Origin: Planctomycetaceae bacterium | GTDB lineage: Bacteria > Planctomycetota > Planctomycetia > Pirellulales > UBA1268 | Assembly (NCBI GenBank): GCA_947440895.1 | Contig: CANETO010000037.1 | Location: 1 to 10,670 of the forward strand | Length of the DNA stretch: 10,670 bases | Reading direction: 5' to 3' | Made by a program: the position numbers and the translations under genes | Notes under the pieces: model-generated | Told to the model about the DNA's origin: nothing | The model's input: the letters and a program-made list of their open reading frames with translations, nothing else | Database searches by the model: none | Shown: positions 1 to 5,438 of the stretch, piece after piece | Numbering within the stretch: position 1 is the first letter of the stretch | How the letters are laid out: each line of letters begins with the position of its first letter

Positions 1-1
1 G

Positions 2-52
2 CTGATGCGCGGCATGAGCACGCTCGACACGTCATCCGGGCTTGTCAACTAG
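2..52 (+). CDS. C-terminal end of an unidentified gene, partial
   Basis: The second reading frame is open from the window edge to a TAG at 50-52 and gives the tail LMRGMSTLDTSSGLVN. Most of its codons end in G or C (CTG, CGC, GGC, AGC, ACG, CTC, GAC, GTC, AAC), as in the real genes of this window, which suggests the true end of an upstream plus-strand gene. Sixteen residues are too few to name a family. It converges on the aminotransferase gene ending at 225. Confidence 0.4.
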   Translation: MMRGMSTLDTSSGLVN

Positions 53-105
53 ACCGCGTCCGATTTTGTTGTCGCACCGGCTTCGGGGGCGGCAAAAGTA
101 TTTCG

Positions 106-125
106 TCCGCCGCTCCGACGGCGGA
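106..125. other. Hairpin between convergent gene ends
   Basis: TCCGCCG (106-112) and CGGCGGA (119-125) form a perfect 7-bp stem with a 6-base loop in the 172-base gap between the upstream gene end (52) and the aminotransferase stop (225). Read on the minus strand, the stem is followed by CGAAATACTTTTGCC, a weak T-rich tail, so it could end aminotransferase transcription. On the plus strand there is no T-run. A second GC-rich inverted repeat sits at about 140-154. The terminator role is inference. Confidence 0.3.
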
Positions 126-224
126 TGGGCTCGTCGCGGGGGCCGCGGCGGCCCAACGCTCCTCGAGCTTCCGCCGACCCCCTCGCCTCCGTCCAAGGCG
201 TTGCACCGAGGCTGCGTCAGACGC

Positions 225-1424
225 TCACGCGCCGAGGAACCGGGCGATCCGGTCGAGCCCCTCGTTGAGCTTTTCCTCCGACGCGGCGAACGACATCCGC
301 ACATGCCCCTCGGTACCAAACGCGCTGCCGGCGACAAGCGCGACATGCTCCCGCTCCAGGAGCGCCTCGCACCACTGCATGCTCGTCGTAATGCCATCAG
401 TCGCCTTCGCAAGCGCCGGCTGGATGTCGAAAAACGCATAGAACGCGCCGCCGATCTGCGGCAGCCGCACGCCAGGCATGGCCAAGAGCCGGCCGGCCAC
501 GAGGTCGCGCCGCTTTTCGAAGGCCCGGCACATCTCGGCCACACACTCCTGCGGTCCGGTCAGCGCCGCCACCGCTGCATGCTGGCTGACGCTGCAGGGG
601 TTGCTCGTCTCCTGGCTCTGGAGGTTGCCGATCGCCTTCGACAGTGGCTCCGGACAGATCGTCCAGCCAATACGCCAGCCGGTCATGGAGTAGGTCTTGC
701 TGACGCCAGCCACCACCACCGTGCGAGATTCGAGCCCGGGACGCAAGGTCGGAAACGACACCGCCTGCCGGCCGTCGAAGACCAACTGGTCGTAGATCTC
801 GTCGGAGACGACCGACAGATCGGCCTCGATGGCGATGTCGGCCAGGGCTCGCAGTTCGTCGGCTGAGTAGACGACGCCCGTCGGGTTGCTCGGCGTGCAG
901 AGCAGGAGCATCCGCGTGGCGGGCGTCAGCGCCGCCCGCAGGGCCTCCGGCCGCAGTTTGAAGTCATCCTCGATCCGCGTGGGGACGAGCACCGGCTTCG
1001 CGCCAGCCAGTTTGATCAGCTCCGCGTAGCTCACCCAGTAGGGCGTCGGCACGATCACCTCATCCCCTTCGTTGAGCAATGCCGTGAACACGTTATGAAG
1101 CGAGTGCTTGGCACCGTTGGAAACGACCACCTGCGCCGGCGTCACCGCCAGCCCTGTGCGGCGCGTGTAATCAGCGGCCACCGCCTTGCGGAGATCGGGG
1201 ATGCCGGCAGCGGGCGTGTATTTTGTTTTCCCGGCGCGGATCGCCGTCTCGGCGGCCTGGCAGATATGGAGCGGCGTCGGAAAATCTGGCTCGCCGACCG
1301 AGAGGTCGACGACGTTGACGCCAGCGGCGGCCATGCTTGAGGCGCGGGCGGCCATGGCGAGCGTGGCGGAGGGCTCGAGCGCTCGCATGCGCTGGGCCAG
1401 ATGCAGGCTGCGGGAAGTCTCCAT
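225..1424 (-). CDS. Pyridoxal-phosphate aminotransferase, probable aspartate aminotransferase (class I, subgroup Ib)
   Basis: This 399-residue cytoplasmic enzyme belongs to fold-type I aminotransferases and probably catalyses L-aspartate + 2-oxoglutarate = oxaloacetate + glutamate. Visible landmarks are the N-terminal VDLSVGEPDFPTP segment (about 39-51), KYTPAAGIPDLRKA (68-81), the SNPTG turn with Asn180, SDEIYD (207-212; Asp208 and Tyr211 contact the cofactor in this family), the PLP Schiff-base lysine Lys243 in VSKTYSMTGWRIGW, and a C-terminal Arg in GHVRMSFA that binds the substrate alpha-carboxylate. NGAK (103-106) carries the lysine that in Thermus-type subgroup Ib aspartate aminotransferases recognises the distal carboxylate, which favours aspartate. 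Length is normal for the family. The ATG at 1424 gives a standard N-terminus, but its Shine-Dalgarno site is poor (AAAGG about 13 bases upstream). The gene is divergent from inositol-phosphate synthase across 170 bases. Related aminotransferases with other substrates, such as prephenate or alanine, cannot be fully excluded. Confidence 0.93.
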   Translation of the reverse strand: METSRSLHLAQRMRALEPSATLAMAARASSMAAAGVNVVDLSVGEPDFPTPLHICQAAETAIRAGKTKYTPAAGIPDLRKAVAADYTRRTGLAVTPAQVVVSNGAKHSLHNVFTALLNEGDEVIVPTPYWVSYAELIKLAGAKPVLVPTRIEDDFKLRPEALRAALTPATRMLLLCTPSNPTGVVYSADELRALADIAIEADLSVVSDEIYDQLVFDGRQAVSFPTLRPGLESRTVVVAGVSKTYSMTGWRIGWTICPEPLSKAIGNLQSQETSNPCSVSQHAAVAALTGPQECVAEMCRAFEKRRDLVAGRLLAMPGVRLPQIGGAFYAFFDIQPALAKATDGITTSMQWCEALLEREHVALVAGSAFGTEGHVRMSFAASEEKLNEGLDRIARFLGA

Positions 1425-1594
1425 GGTAATGATGCGGCCTTTCGGATGCTCCTCGGTTGCGTGACGCGTCGGTGCGTGCTCAGAATGATACCACTCGTTG
1501 GTCGGTTTCCCAGTCGTTCGGCCGCTCCTTTCCGCCAGAAACCTGCCTCCTTACCGTCTCCGTTCATCATCGTTCATCAGAGAAAGCGATTCAC

Positions 1595-2830
1595 ATGGCA
1601 GGCAGTCGTATTGGTCTGTGGCTCATCGGTGCCAAGGGGGGCGTGGCCACTACCGCGATCACGGGGCTGGCCAACCTGGCCCGTGGTCGGATGGAGCCGG
1701 TGGGACTCGTCACTGCCCTCGATCCCTTCACACGACTCGACCTGGTCGACTTTGCCGACATCGTCGTGGGCGGCCACGACATCCGCCCTGGCCGACTGGC
1801 CGACGAGGCCCGCCGCATGTGGACTGAAAGCCGTGCGATCCTGCCGGAACTTCTGGACGGCGCCGCCGACTTTTTTGCTGAGACGGAGCGGCGGCTGCGG
1901 CCCGGCACGGTCGTGGCGGCGGGGGACAAGATTCGCGAACTGGCCGACGACTCGATCGCCGCCATCGTGGAAACACCCCGGCAGGCGATCGATCGTGTGC
2001 GGGCCGACATCGAAGCCTTCGCTACTGCCGAACAGCTCCGCCACGTGGTGGTCGTGAACGTCGCCTCCACCGAGCCGCCGGCGGCGCTGCCGATCCCGCG
2101 TTCGTTCTCGGAACTGGAGCCGTTGCTCGATGATCCTCGGGCCTGCCCGCTGCCGGCCAGCAGCCTCTATGCCCTGGCTGCGTTCGAGGCCGGTGCCTCC
2201 TACATCAATTTTACGCCGTCCACGGGTGCCACGCCGGAGGCTCTTCAGGAGGTGGCCCGCCAGCGCCGGATCGCCCACACCGGCTGCGACGGCAAAACCG
2301 GGGAAACGCTGCTCAAGAGCGTGCTGGCACCGATGTTCGCAGCGCGGCATCTGGAGGTGATGAGCTGGGTCGGCCACAACATCTTCGGCAACATGGATGG
2401 CAAGGTCCTCGACGACCCGCGGAACAAACAGGCGAAGGTGCGGAGCAAGGACCACCTCTTGGCTGCCATTCTCGGCTACCCGCCGCAGACCCACGTCTCG
2501 ATCGAATACATCAAGAGCCTCGGCGACTGGAAGACGGCGTGGGACCACATCCACTTCCGCGGCTTCCTCGGCACGCCGATGACGATGCAGTTCACCTGGC
2601 AGGGATGCGACTCGATTCTGGCGGCGCCACTGGTGCTCGACCTTGTGCGACTGATTGATCGGGCCCAGCGGTCCGGTGAATACGGCGCGGTGGAGTGGCT
2701 CGCCTGCTTTTTCAAGAGCCCGCTGGGTGTCGATGAACAGGAATTCGCCGCGCAGTTCGCCATGCTCATGGCATGGGCGACGAGTCATGCCTCGGCAGGC
2801 GATGGCACCACCGCGCGGCACCACGCGTAA
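1595..2830 (+). CDS. Myo-inositol-1(3)-phosphate synthase
   Basis: This 411-residue protein of the inositol-3-phosphate synthase family converts D-glucose 6-phosphate to 1D-myo-inositol 3-phosphate by an NAD-dependent oxidation, aldol cyclisation and reduction. The N-terminal Rossmann motif GAKGGVATT (12-20) binds NAD. TGCDGKTGETLLKS (about 227-240) corresponds to the G-D-D-x-K-S/T-G loop of the family. GHNIFGNMDG (about 260-269) matches the SYNHLGNNDG-type core, and YIKSLGDWKTAWDHIHFRGFLG (about 305-326) holds catalytic-domain lysine and aspartate positions. It is shorter than eukaryotic enzymes (about 510 residues) and typical of bacterial and archaeal forms. The frame stays open upstream to 1457, but those 46 residues are low-quality sequence; the ATG at 1595 starts directly at the Rossmann strand and has AGAGAAAG about 9 bases upstream. 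The product could feed phosphatidylinositol-type lipids or compatible solutes; no neighbouring gene decides which. Confidence 0.93.
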   Translation: MAGSRIGLWLIGAKGGVATTAITGLANLARGRMEPVGLVTALDPFTRLDLVDFADIVVGGHDIRPGRLADEARRMWTESRAILPELLDGAADFFAETERRLRPGTVVAAGDKIRELADDSIAAIVETPRQAIDRVRADIEAFATAEQLRHVVVVNVASTEPPAALPIPRSFSELEPLLDDPRACPLPASSLYALAAFEAGASYINFTPSTGATPEALQEVARQRRIAHTGCDGKTGETLLKSVLAPMFAARHLEVMSWVGHNIFGNMDGKVLDDPRNKQAKVRSKDHLLAAILGYPPQTHVSIEYIKSLGDWKTAWDHIHFRGFLGTPMTMQFTWQGCDSILAAPLVLDLVRLIDRAQRSGEYGAVEWLACFFKSPLGVDEQEFAAQFAMLMAWATSHASAGDGTTARHHA

Positions 2831-2871
2831 GTGTCCAAACACGATCCGCGAGTGGTGCGTGTTGACCTCGC

Positions 2872-2925
2872 GTGAAAATTTTCTTGAAAAAACTCACGAA
2901 CATCTCTTGACAGTTTTCGCTGTCA
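2872..2925 (+). promoter_or_regulatory. AT-rich promoter-like region with an inverted repeat over a -35 box
   Basis: In a GC-rich surrounding, 2872-2893 is strongly A/T-rich (it contains the palindrome GAAAATTTTC at 2874-2883), flanked by CGTGA (2871-2875) and TCACG (2894-2898). A perfect -35 hexamer TTGACA lies at 2907-2912. TGACAG-TTTTCG-CTGTCA (2908-2925) is a perfect 6-bp inverted repeat overlapping it, as an operator or a short hairpin would. At 16-18 bases spacing only poor -10 matches are present (TTCACA or TCACAA, about 2929-2935), so the start of transcription is uncertain. It would serve the lysine-rich peptide gene at 3094. Confidence 0.4.
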
Positions 2926-2967
2926 TCCTTCACAACACCGTCAGCACCGCGATGAAGCGATGCCAGT

Positions 2968-2986
2968 CAACGTGTCACACACGTTG
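2968..2986 (+). other. Perfect hairpin in the 5' leader of the lysine-rich peptide gene
   Basis: CAACGTGT (2968-2975) and ACACGTTG (2979-2986) pair perfectly over 8 bp around a CAC loop. A second potential stem lies downstream, CCCCC (3029-3033) with GGGGG (3043-3047). Both fall between the promoter-like region and the ribosome binding site at 3080, so the leader of the small gene is predicted to be structured. A binding site for a dimeric regulator is an alternative for the first repeat. Confidence 0.5.
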
Positions 2987-3079
2987 CTTGGCTCGCCTCG
3001 ACGCGACGCGAAACGTCGGCCGTTCCCTCCCCCAGAGCACCCGGGGGAATGGTCGTGTAACAGTGCGGGTGCTCGTGGC

Positions 3080-3085
3080 AAGGAG
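3080..3085 (+). promoter_or_regulatory. Consensus ribosome binding site of the 21-codon gene
   Basis: AAGGAG stands 8 bases before the ATG at 3094. Clear Shine-Dalgarno sites are rare in this window, so this match is the main evidence that the very short downstream frame is really translated. Confidence 0.8.
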
Positions 3086-3093
3086 CCATCACA

Positions 3094-3159
3094 ATGGCGA
3101 AGAAGAAGAAGAAGGCTGCCAAGAAGGTCGCCACCAAGAAGAAGAAGGGCCACGGCTGA
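3094..3159 (+). CDS. Lysine-rich 21-residue basic peptide
   Basis: ATG to TGA gives a 21-residue peptide beginning MAKKKKKAAKKVATKKKK and ending GHG. Eleven residues are lysine, the rest mainly Ala, Gly, Val and Thr, with no acidic residue and no hydrophobic segment. The composition resembles the lysine/alanine tails of bacterial histone-H1-like and nucleoid proteins, so binding to DNA, RNA or the ribosome is a reasonable inference, not a demonstrated function. Support for a real gene: a perfect AAGGAG at 8-base spacing, a promoter-like region about 170 bases upstream, and an intrinsic terminator about 100 bases after the stop, making a self-contained monocistronic unit. Almost all its lysines use AAG. 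The leader and trailer are unusually rich in hairpins, so a dual-function RNA is possible. The alternative, a non-coding RNA with a chance ORF, is less likely given the ribosome binding site. Confidence 0.75.
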   Translation: MAKKKKKAAKKVATKKKKGHG

Positions 3160-3165
3160 ACAGGT

Positions 3166-3219
3166 GGTTGATCGAGTTCTTTCGGGAACTCTTTCAACCG
3201 GGTGAAACAACGTTTCACC
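3166..3219 (+). other. Two nearly abutting hairpins in the 3' UTR of the lysine-rich peptide gene
   Basis: Hairpin 1 (3166-3199) has outer arms GGTTGA/TCAACC, a 2x2 internal loop (tc/tt), inner arms GAGTTC/GAACTC and a six-base loop TTTCGG. One base later, hairpin 2 (3201-3219) pairs GGTGAAAC with GTTTCACC perfectly around an AAC loop. Neither is followed by a T-run, so they are not terminators themselves. They start 6 bases after the stop codon at 3159 and precede the terminator at 3258, giving three successive stems in one short trailer. Confidence 0.65.
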
Positions 3220-3257
3220 AGCCCGTTTCAGTCCCCTTTTCCGCGTTCAGACGAGAA

Positions 3258-3301
3258 AGGCCGGCCCGGGCCCTTGGGCGCCCGGGCCGGCCTGATTTTT
3301 T
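3258..3301 (+). terminator. Strong rho-independent terminator
   Basis: A perfect 14-bp GC-rich stem pairs 3258-3271 (AGGCCGGCCCGGGC) with 3280-3293 (GCCCGGGCCGGCCT) around an 8-base loop, followed by GA and six T residues at 3296-3301. It ends the plus-strand transcript carrying the lysine-rich peptide. The T-run stops 2 bases before the first usable ATG of the next gene. Confidence 0.92.
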
Positions 3302-3303
3302 CG

Positions 3304-4419
3304 ATGTACGATGTCCGCATGCAGCGCACGACATCGGAAAGCACGTCCCCCAGCCGGGAAGCCCCTCCTCACCAGCCGCCGAGGGTAACTCCCGCCCCCG
3401 CCGTGCGGGGAACGTTTCTCCTGGCGACCTGCCAGGGTGGGGCCGAGGCGAGCCTCGTCCGTCGGCAAGAGGCAATCCTGCCGGACGTGGTAAAGGCGGC
3501 CTGGCGGCGGGGTGTGGTGACGTTCCGGCTGGGCAGCAGCGATCCCCCCGATGATTTTTTCCCGGATCTGGTCTTCGCGCGGGCAGTGATCCGCTCACTC
3601 GGTCAGGTCTCTGGGGCATCCGATGCCCAGCGCATCGCGGCGGTACGGGCGCTGGCTGCCGATACCACATGGGACGCCATCCACGTCTGGCACCGCGACC
3701 GACGACTGGAGGCGGAGATCGATCCCCAGACGATCCGCGCCGCCCTGCTGGCAGACTATTCCTTACAGGCCACGCAGCCGACGGCTGCCCGCCCCGGCGA
3801 CCTCGTGCTCGACTGCTTGATCGATACAGCTGACCGTTGGTGGGTGGGCTGGCATCGGGCCGGCACCCCGATGAGTTGCCTGCCGGGTGGCATGCACCCA
3901 AAAGCACTCCCTGAAGACAAGGTGTCACGGGCGTGGCTCAAACTCGATGAGGCGATCGCGACGTTCGCCGTGGACATGCGTCCGGGCCAGCGGGCCGTCG
4001 AACTCGGCGCCTCGCCCGGTGGCGCCTGCCAGCGGCTGCTCGAAGCCGGGCTCACCGTCGTTGGCATCGATCCAGCACCGGTCGACGAGCGTGTGGCAGC
4101 GCACGCCAACTTCGAACAGTGGCAGATGCGGGCCCGCGATGTGAAGGTGAAGAGCTTCCGCGGCTTCGATTGGATCGTCGCCGACATGAACATCGACCCG
4201 CGGAGCACGCTCGAGAGTCTCGGCAGGATCGTCACCGCCGCCGGTAATAAGCCCGCCGGCATCATCGCCACGCTCAAGCTGCCCGATTGGTCGCGGGCGG
4301 AGGAATTGCCGGGCTGGCTCGATCAATTCCGTGACTGGGGCTTTCTGCCCCGGGCTCGTCAGATCTCCACCGGCGGCCGCGAGGTCTGCGTGGTGGCGTT
4401 ACGGACTCGGCGGAGGTGA
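3304..4419 (+). CDS. RlmM-like 23S rRNA (cytidine 2'-O)-methyltransferase, FtsJ/RrmJ fold
   Basis: This SAM-dependent 2'-O-methyltransferase of 371 residues from this start is most like E. coli RlmM, which methylates C2498 of 23S rRNA. The N-terminal half (GTFLLATCQGGAE onward, about 34-200) matches the RlmM RNA-binding region. The catalytic half has DKVSRAWLKLDEA (205-217), SAM motif I VELGASPGG (232-240), WIVADMN (290-296), IIATLKLPDW (320-329) and REVCVVAL (359-366). Lys213, Asp294, Lys325 and Glu360 fit the K-D-K-E catalytic tetrad of RrmJ-type enzymes. The start is uncertain: the frame is open back to 3202, through the terminator. ATG 3304 and ATG 3319 lie just after the T-run without a Shine-Dalgarno site. 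GTG 3403 starts right at the conserved domain, and the residues before it are low-complexity (Ser/Pro/Thr). The gene converges with biotin ligase, leaving 6 bases between stops. The exact modified nucleotide is inferred from similarity to RlmM. Confidence 0.87.
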   Translation: MYDVRMQRTTSESTSPSREAPPHQPPRVTPAPAVRGTFLLATCQGGAEASLVRRQEAILPDVVKAAWRRGVVTFRLGSSDPPDDFFPDLVFARAVIRSLGQVSGASDAQRIAAVRALAADTTWDAIHVWHRDRRLEAEIDPQTIRAALLADYSLQATQPTAARPGDLVLDCLIDTADRWWVGWHRAGTPMSCLPGGMHPKALPEDKVSRAWLKLDEAIATFAVDMRPGQRAVELGASPGGACQRLLEAGLTVVGIDPAPVDERVAAHANFEQWQMRARDVKVKSFRGFDWIVADMNIDPRSTLESLGRIVTAAGNKPAGIIATLKLPDWSRAEELPGWLDQFRDWGFLPRARQISTGGREVCVVALRTRRR

Positions 4420-4425
4420 TGACCT

Positions 4426-5247
4426 TCAGTCGCCCCGCCAGATATCGGCCGGGTGGGTGAGGCTGCCGGAGGTCACATGGACGCGACCACCAGGCGTGTC
4501 GAGCACCAGCGTGCCATCGGCCGCGATCCCCCGGCAGATGCCCGTCAGCCGCTCGTCTCCGGAAAAGACCGTGACGGGTTGACCGTCCAGGCCGCACCGT
4601 GCCCGGTAGCGCGGCACGAACGCCTCTGGATCGTCAGCAGTCGCCGCCAGCAGCCGGAACAGCCGGGGGAGAAACTCCGCGAGCAGTGGTTCCCGCGGCA
4701 GCATGCCGCCGGTGAGATCGGGGAGTGTGACCATGGTGTTGTCGAGCGGCGGCGGCACATCCCGACAGGAGCCGGTGGTGTTCACGCCGACGCCGAAGAT
4801 CGCCTGGCCGCGGGGCGTCGTCTCGACCAGGATGCCGGCGAGCTTCCGACCGTTGACCTCGACGTCGTTGGGCCAGCGCAAGAGCGGCTCGACCGTTGGG
4901 ACGAGTAACGCCACCGACTCGACCAGCGCCACCCCACACGCCAGCGACCAGACTGCCGGGGCCGCGGCCTGCGGTGTGGCCGACGCATCGACGACCACAC
5001 TCACCGCAAGACTGCCGGGAGCCTGCCACCAACGGGCCCCCCGCTGGCCGCGGCCGAGCGACTGGCGGTCGGCGACCACCGCTGCCGGGAGCGGACAGCC
5101 CGGCAGCGACGCCAACTCCCGGGCCCGTTCCATCGTCGAGCCGAGCGTGGCGTGGTGCTCAAACGTGGCCAGCCCCGCGCGGCTGGTCAGGATGGTGGCG
5201 TCGATCGGATCTGGCTGGGGCAGCGTTGATGGTTCGGAGTCAGACAC
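4426..5247 (-). CDS. birA: Biotin--[acetyl-CoA-carboxylase] ligase, HTH-less
   Basis: This 273-residue enzyme activates biotin with ATP to biotinyl-5'-AMP and transfers it to the carrier lysine of carboxylases such as acetyl-CoA carboxylase. Motifs in order: HHATLGSTMERA (31-42, the S-T substrate loop), GRGQRGARWW (65-74, the biotin/AMP loop), RWPNDVEVNGRKLAGILVE (124-142, with Lys135 at the adenylate-binding position), GVGVN (152-156), and a C-terminal SH3-like segment (about 222-262). There is no N-terminal helix-turn-helix, so it is a ligase without the E. coli-type repressor function. The frame is open upstream to 5961, overlapping the divergent secreted-protein gene, but that part looks non-coding. 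The last good start before the conserved domain is GTG at 5247; it lacks a clear Shine-Dalgarno site. The only nearby ATG lies inside the domain. Confidence 0.92.
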   Translation of the reverse strand: MSDSEPSTLPQPDPIDATILTSRAGLATFEHHATLGSTMERARELASLPGCPLPAAVVADRQSLGRGQRGARWWQAPGSLAVSVVVDASATPQAAAPAVWSLACGVALVESVALLVPTVEPLLRWPNDVEVNGRKLAGILVETTPRGQAIFGVGVNTTGSCRDVPPPLDNTMVTLPDLTGGMLPREPLLAEFLPRLFRLLAATADDPEAFVPRYRARCGLDGQPVTVFSGDERLTGICRGIAADGTLVLDTPGGRVHVTSGSLTHPADIWRGD

Positions 5248-5318
5248 GCCAATAGAAAACGCTGTTTCGGCAGTTCGGGCAAGCACGGTGCTCTGGCGGG
5301 GCTCAAGAACGTCCCGCT

Positions 5319-5390
5319 GGCCGCGCGGCCTTGACCCTCCTGCGCCGGGCGCGGTACCCCCCACTCCAGTTGGCCGCACTGCCGTGCGGC
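5319..5390. other. Palindromes in the divergent gap between biotin ligase and the first barrel protein
   Basis: The 191-base intergenic region holds the 12-base palindrome GGCCGCGCGGCC (5319-5330) and a perfect 7-bp hairpin GCCGCAC-TGCC-GTGCGGC (5373-5390). The hairpin lies about 50 bases before the GTG start at 5439 and could sit in its 5' leader. I see no convincing -35/-10 pair; TTGACC at 5331 lacks a partner. Confidence 0.35.
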
Positions 5391-5438
5391 ATTGTCCCCT
5401 TGTCCGGCGGCTCCCACCCGCCCGGAGTGGCGTAGGCT

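Noticed and set aside
42..866. 274-residue open frame on the plus strand opposite the aminotransferase
   Set aside because: It is Arg/His-rich, without domain motifs, and antisense to a gene with a complete set of aminotransferase motifs.
1457..1594. Upstream extension of the inositol-phosphate synthase frame
   Set aside because: These 46 residues show no family similarity and the Rossmann strand starts at the ATG at 1595, which also has a purine-rich site upstream.
1577..2842. 421-residue open frame on the minus strand opposite inositol-phosphate synthase
   Set aside because: It is the antisense shadow of a well-supported gene. Its composition (many Arg, His, Gly) and lack of any domain fit a frame kept open by high GC.
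3202..3303. Upstream extension of the RlmM-like frame through the terminator
   Set aside because: Translation would have to begin inside a 3' UTR hairpin and cross a 14-bp terminator stem; the encoded residues have no family match.
5331..5365. Promoter with TTGACC at 5331
   Set aside because: No A/T-rich -10 element occurs at suitable spacing; the downstream sequence is almost all G and C.
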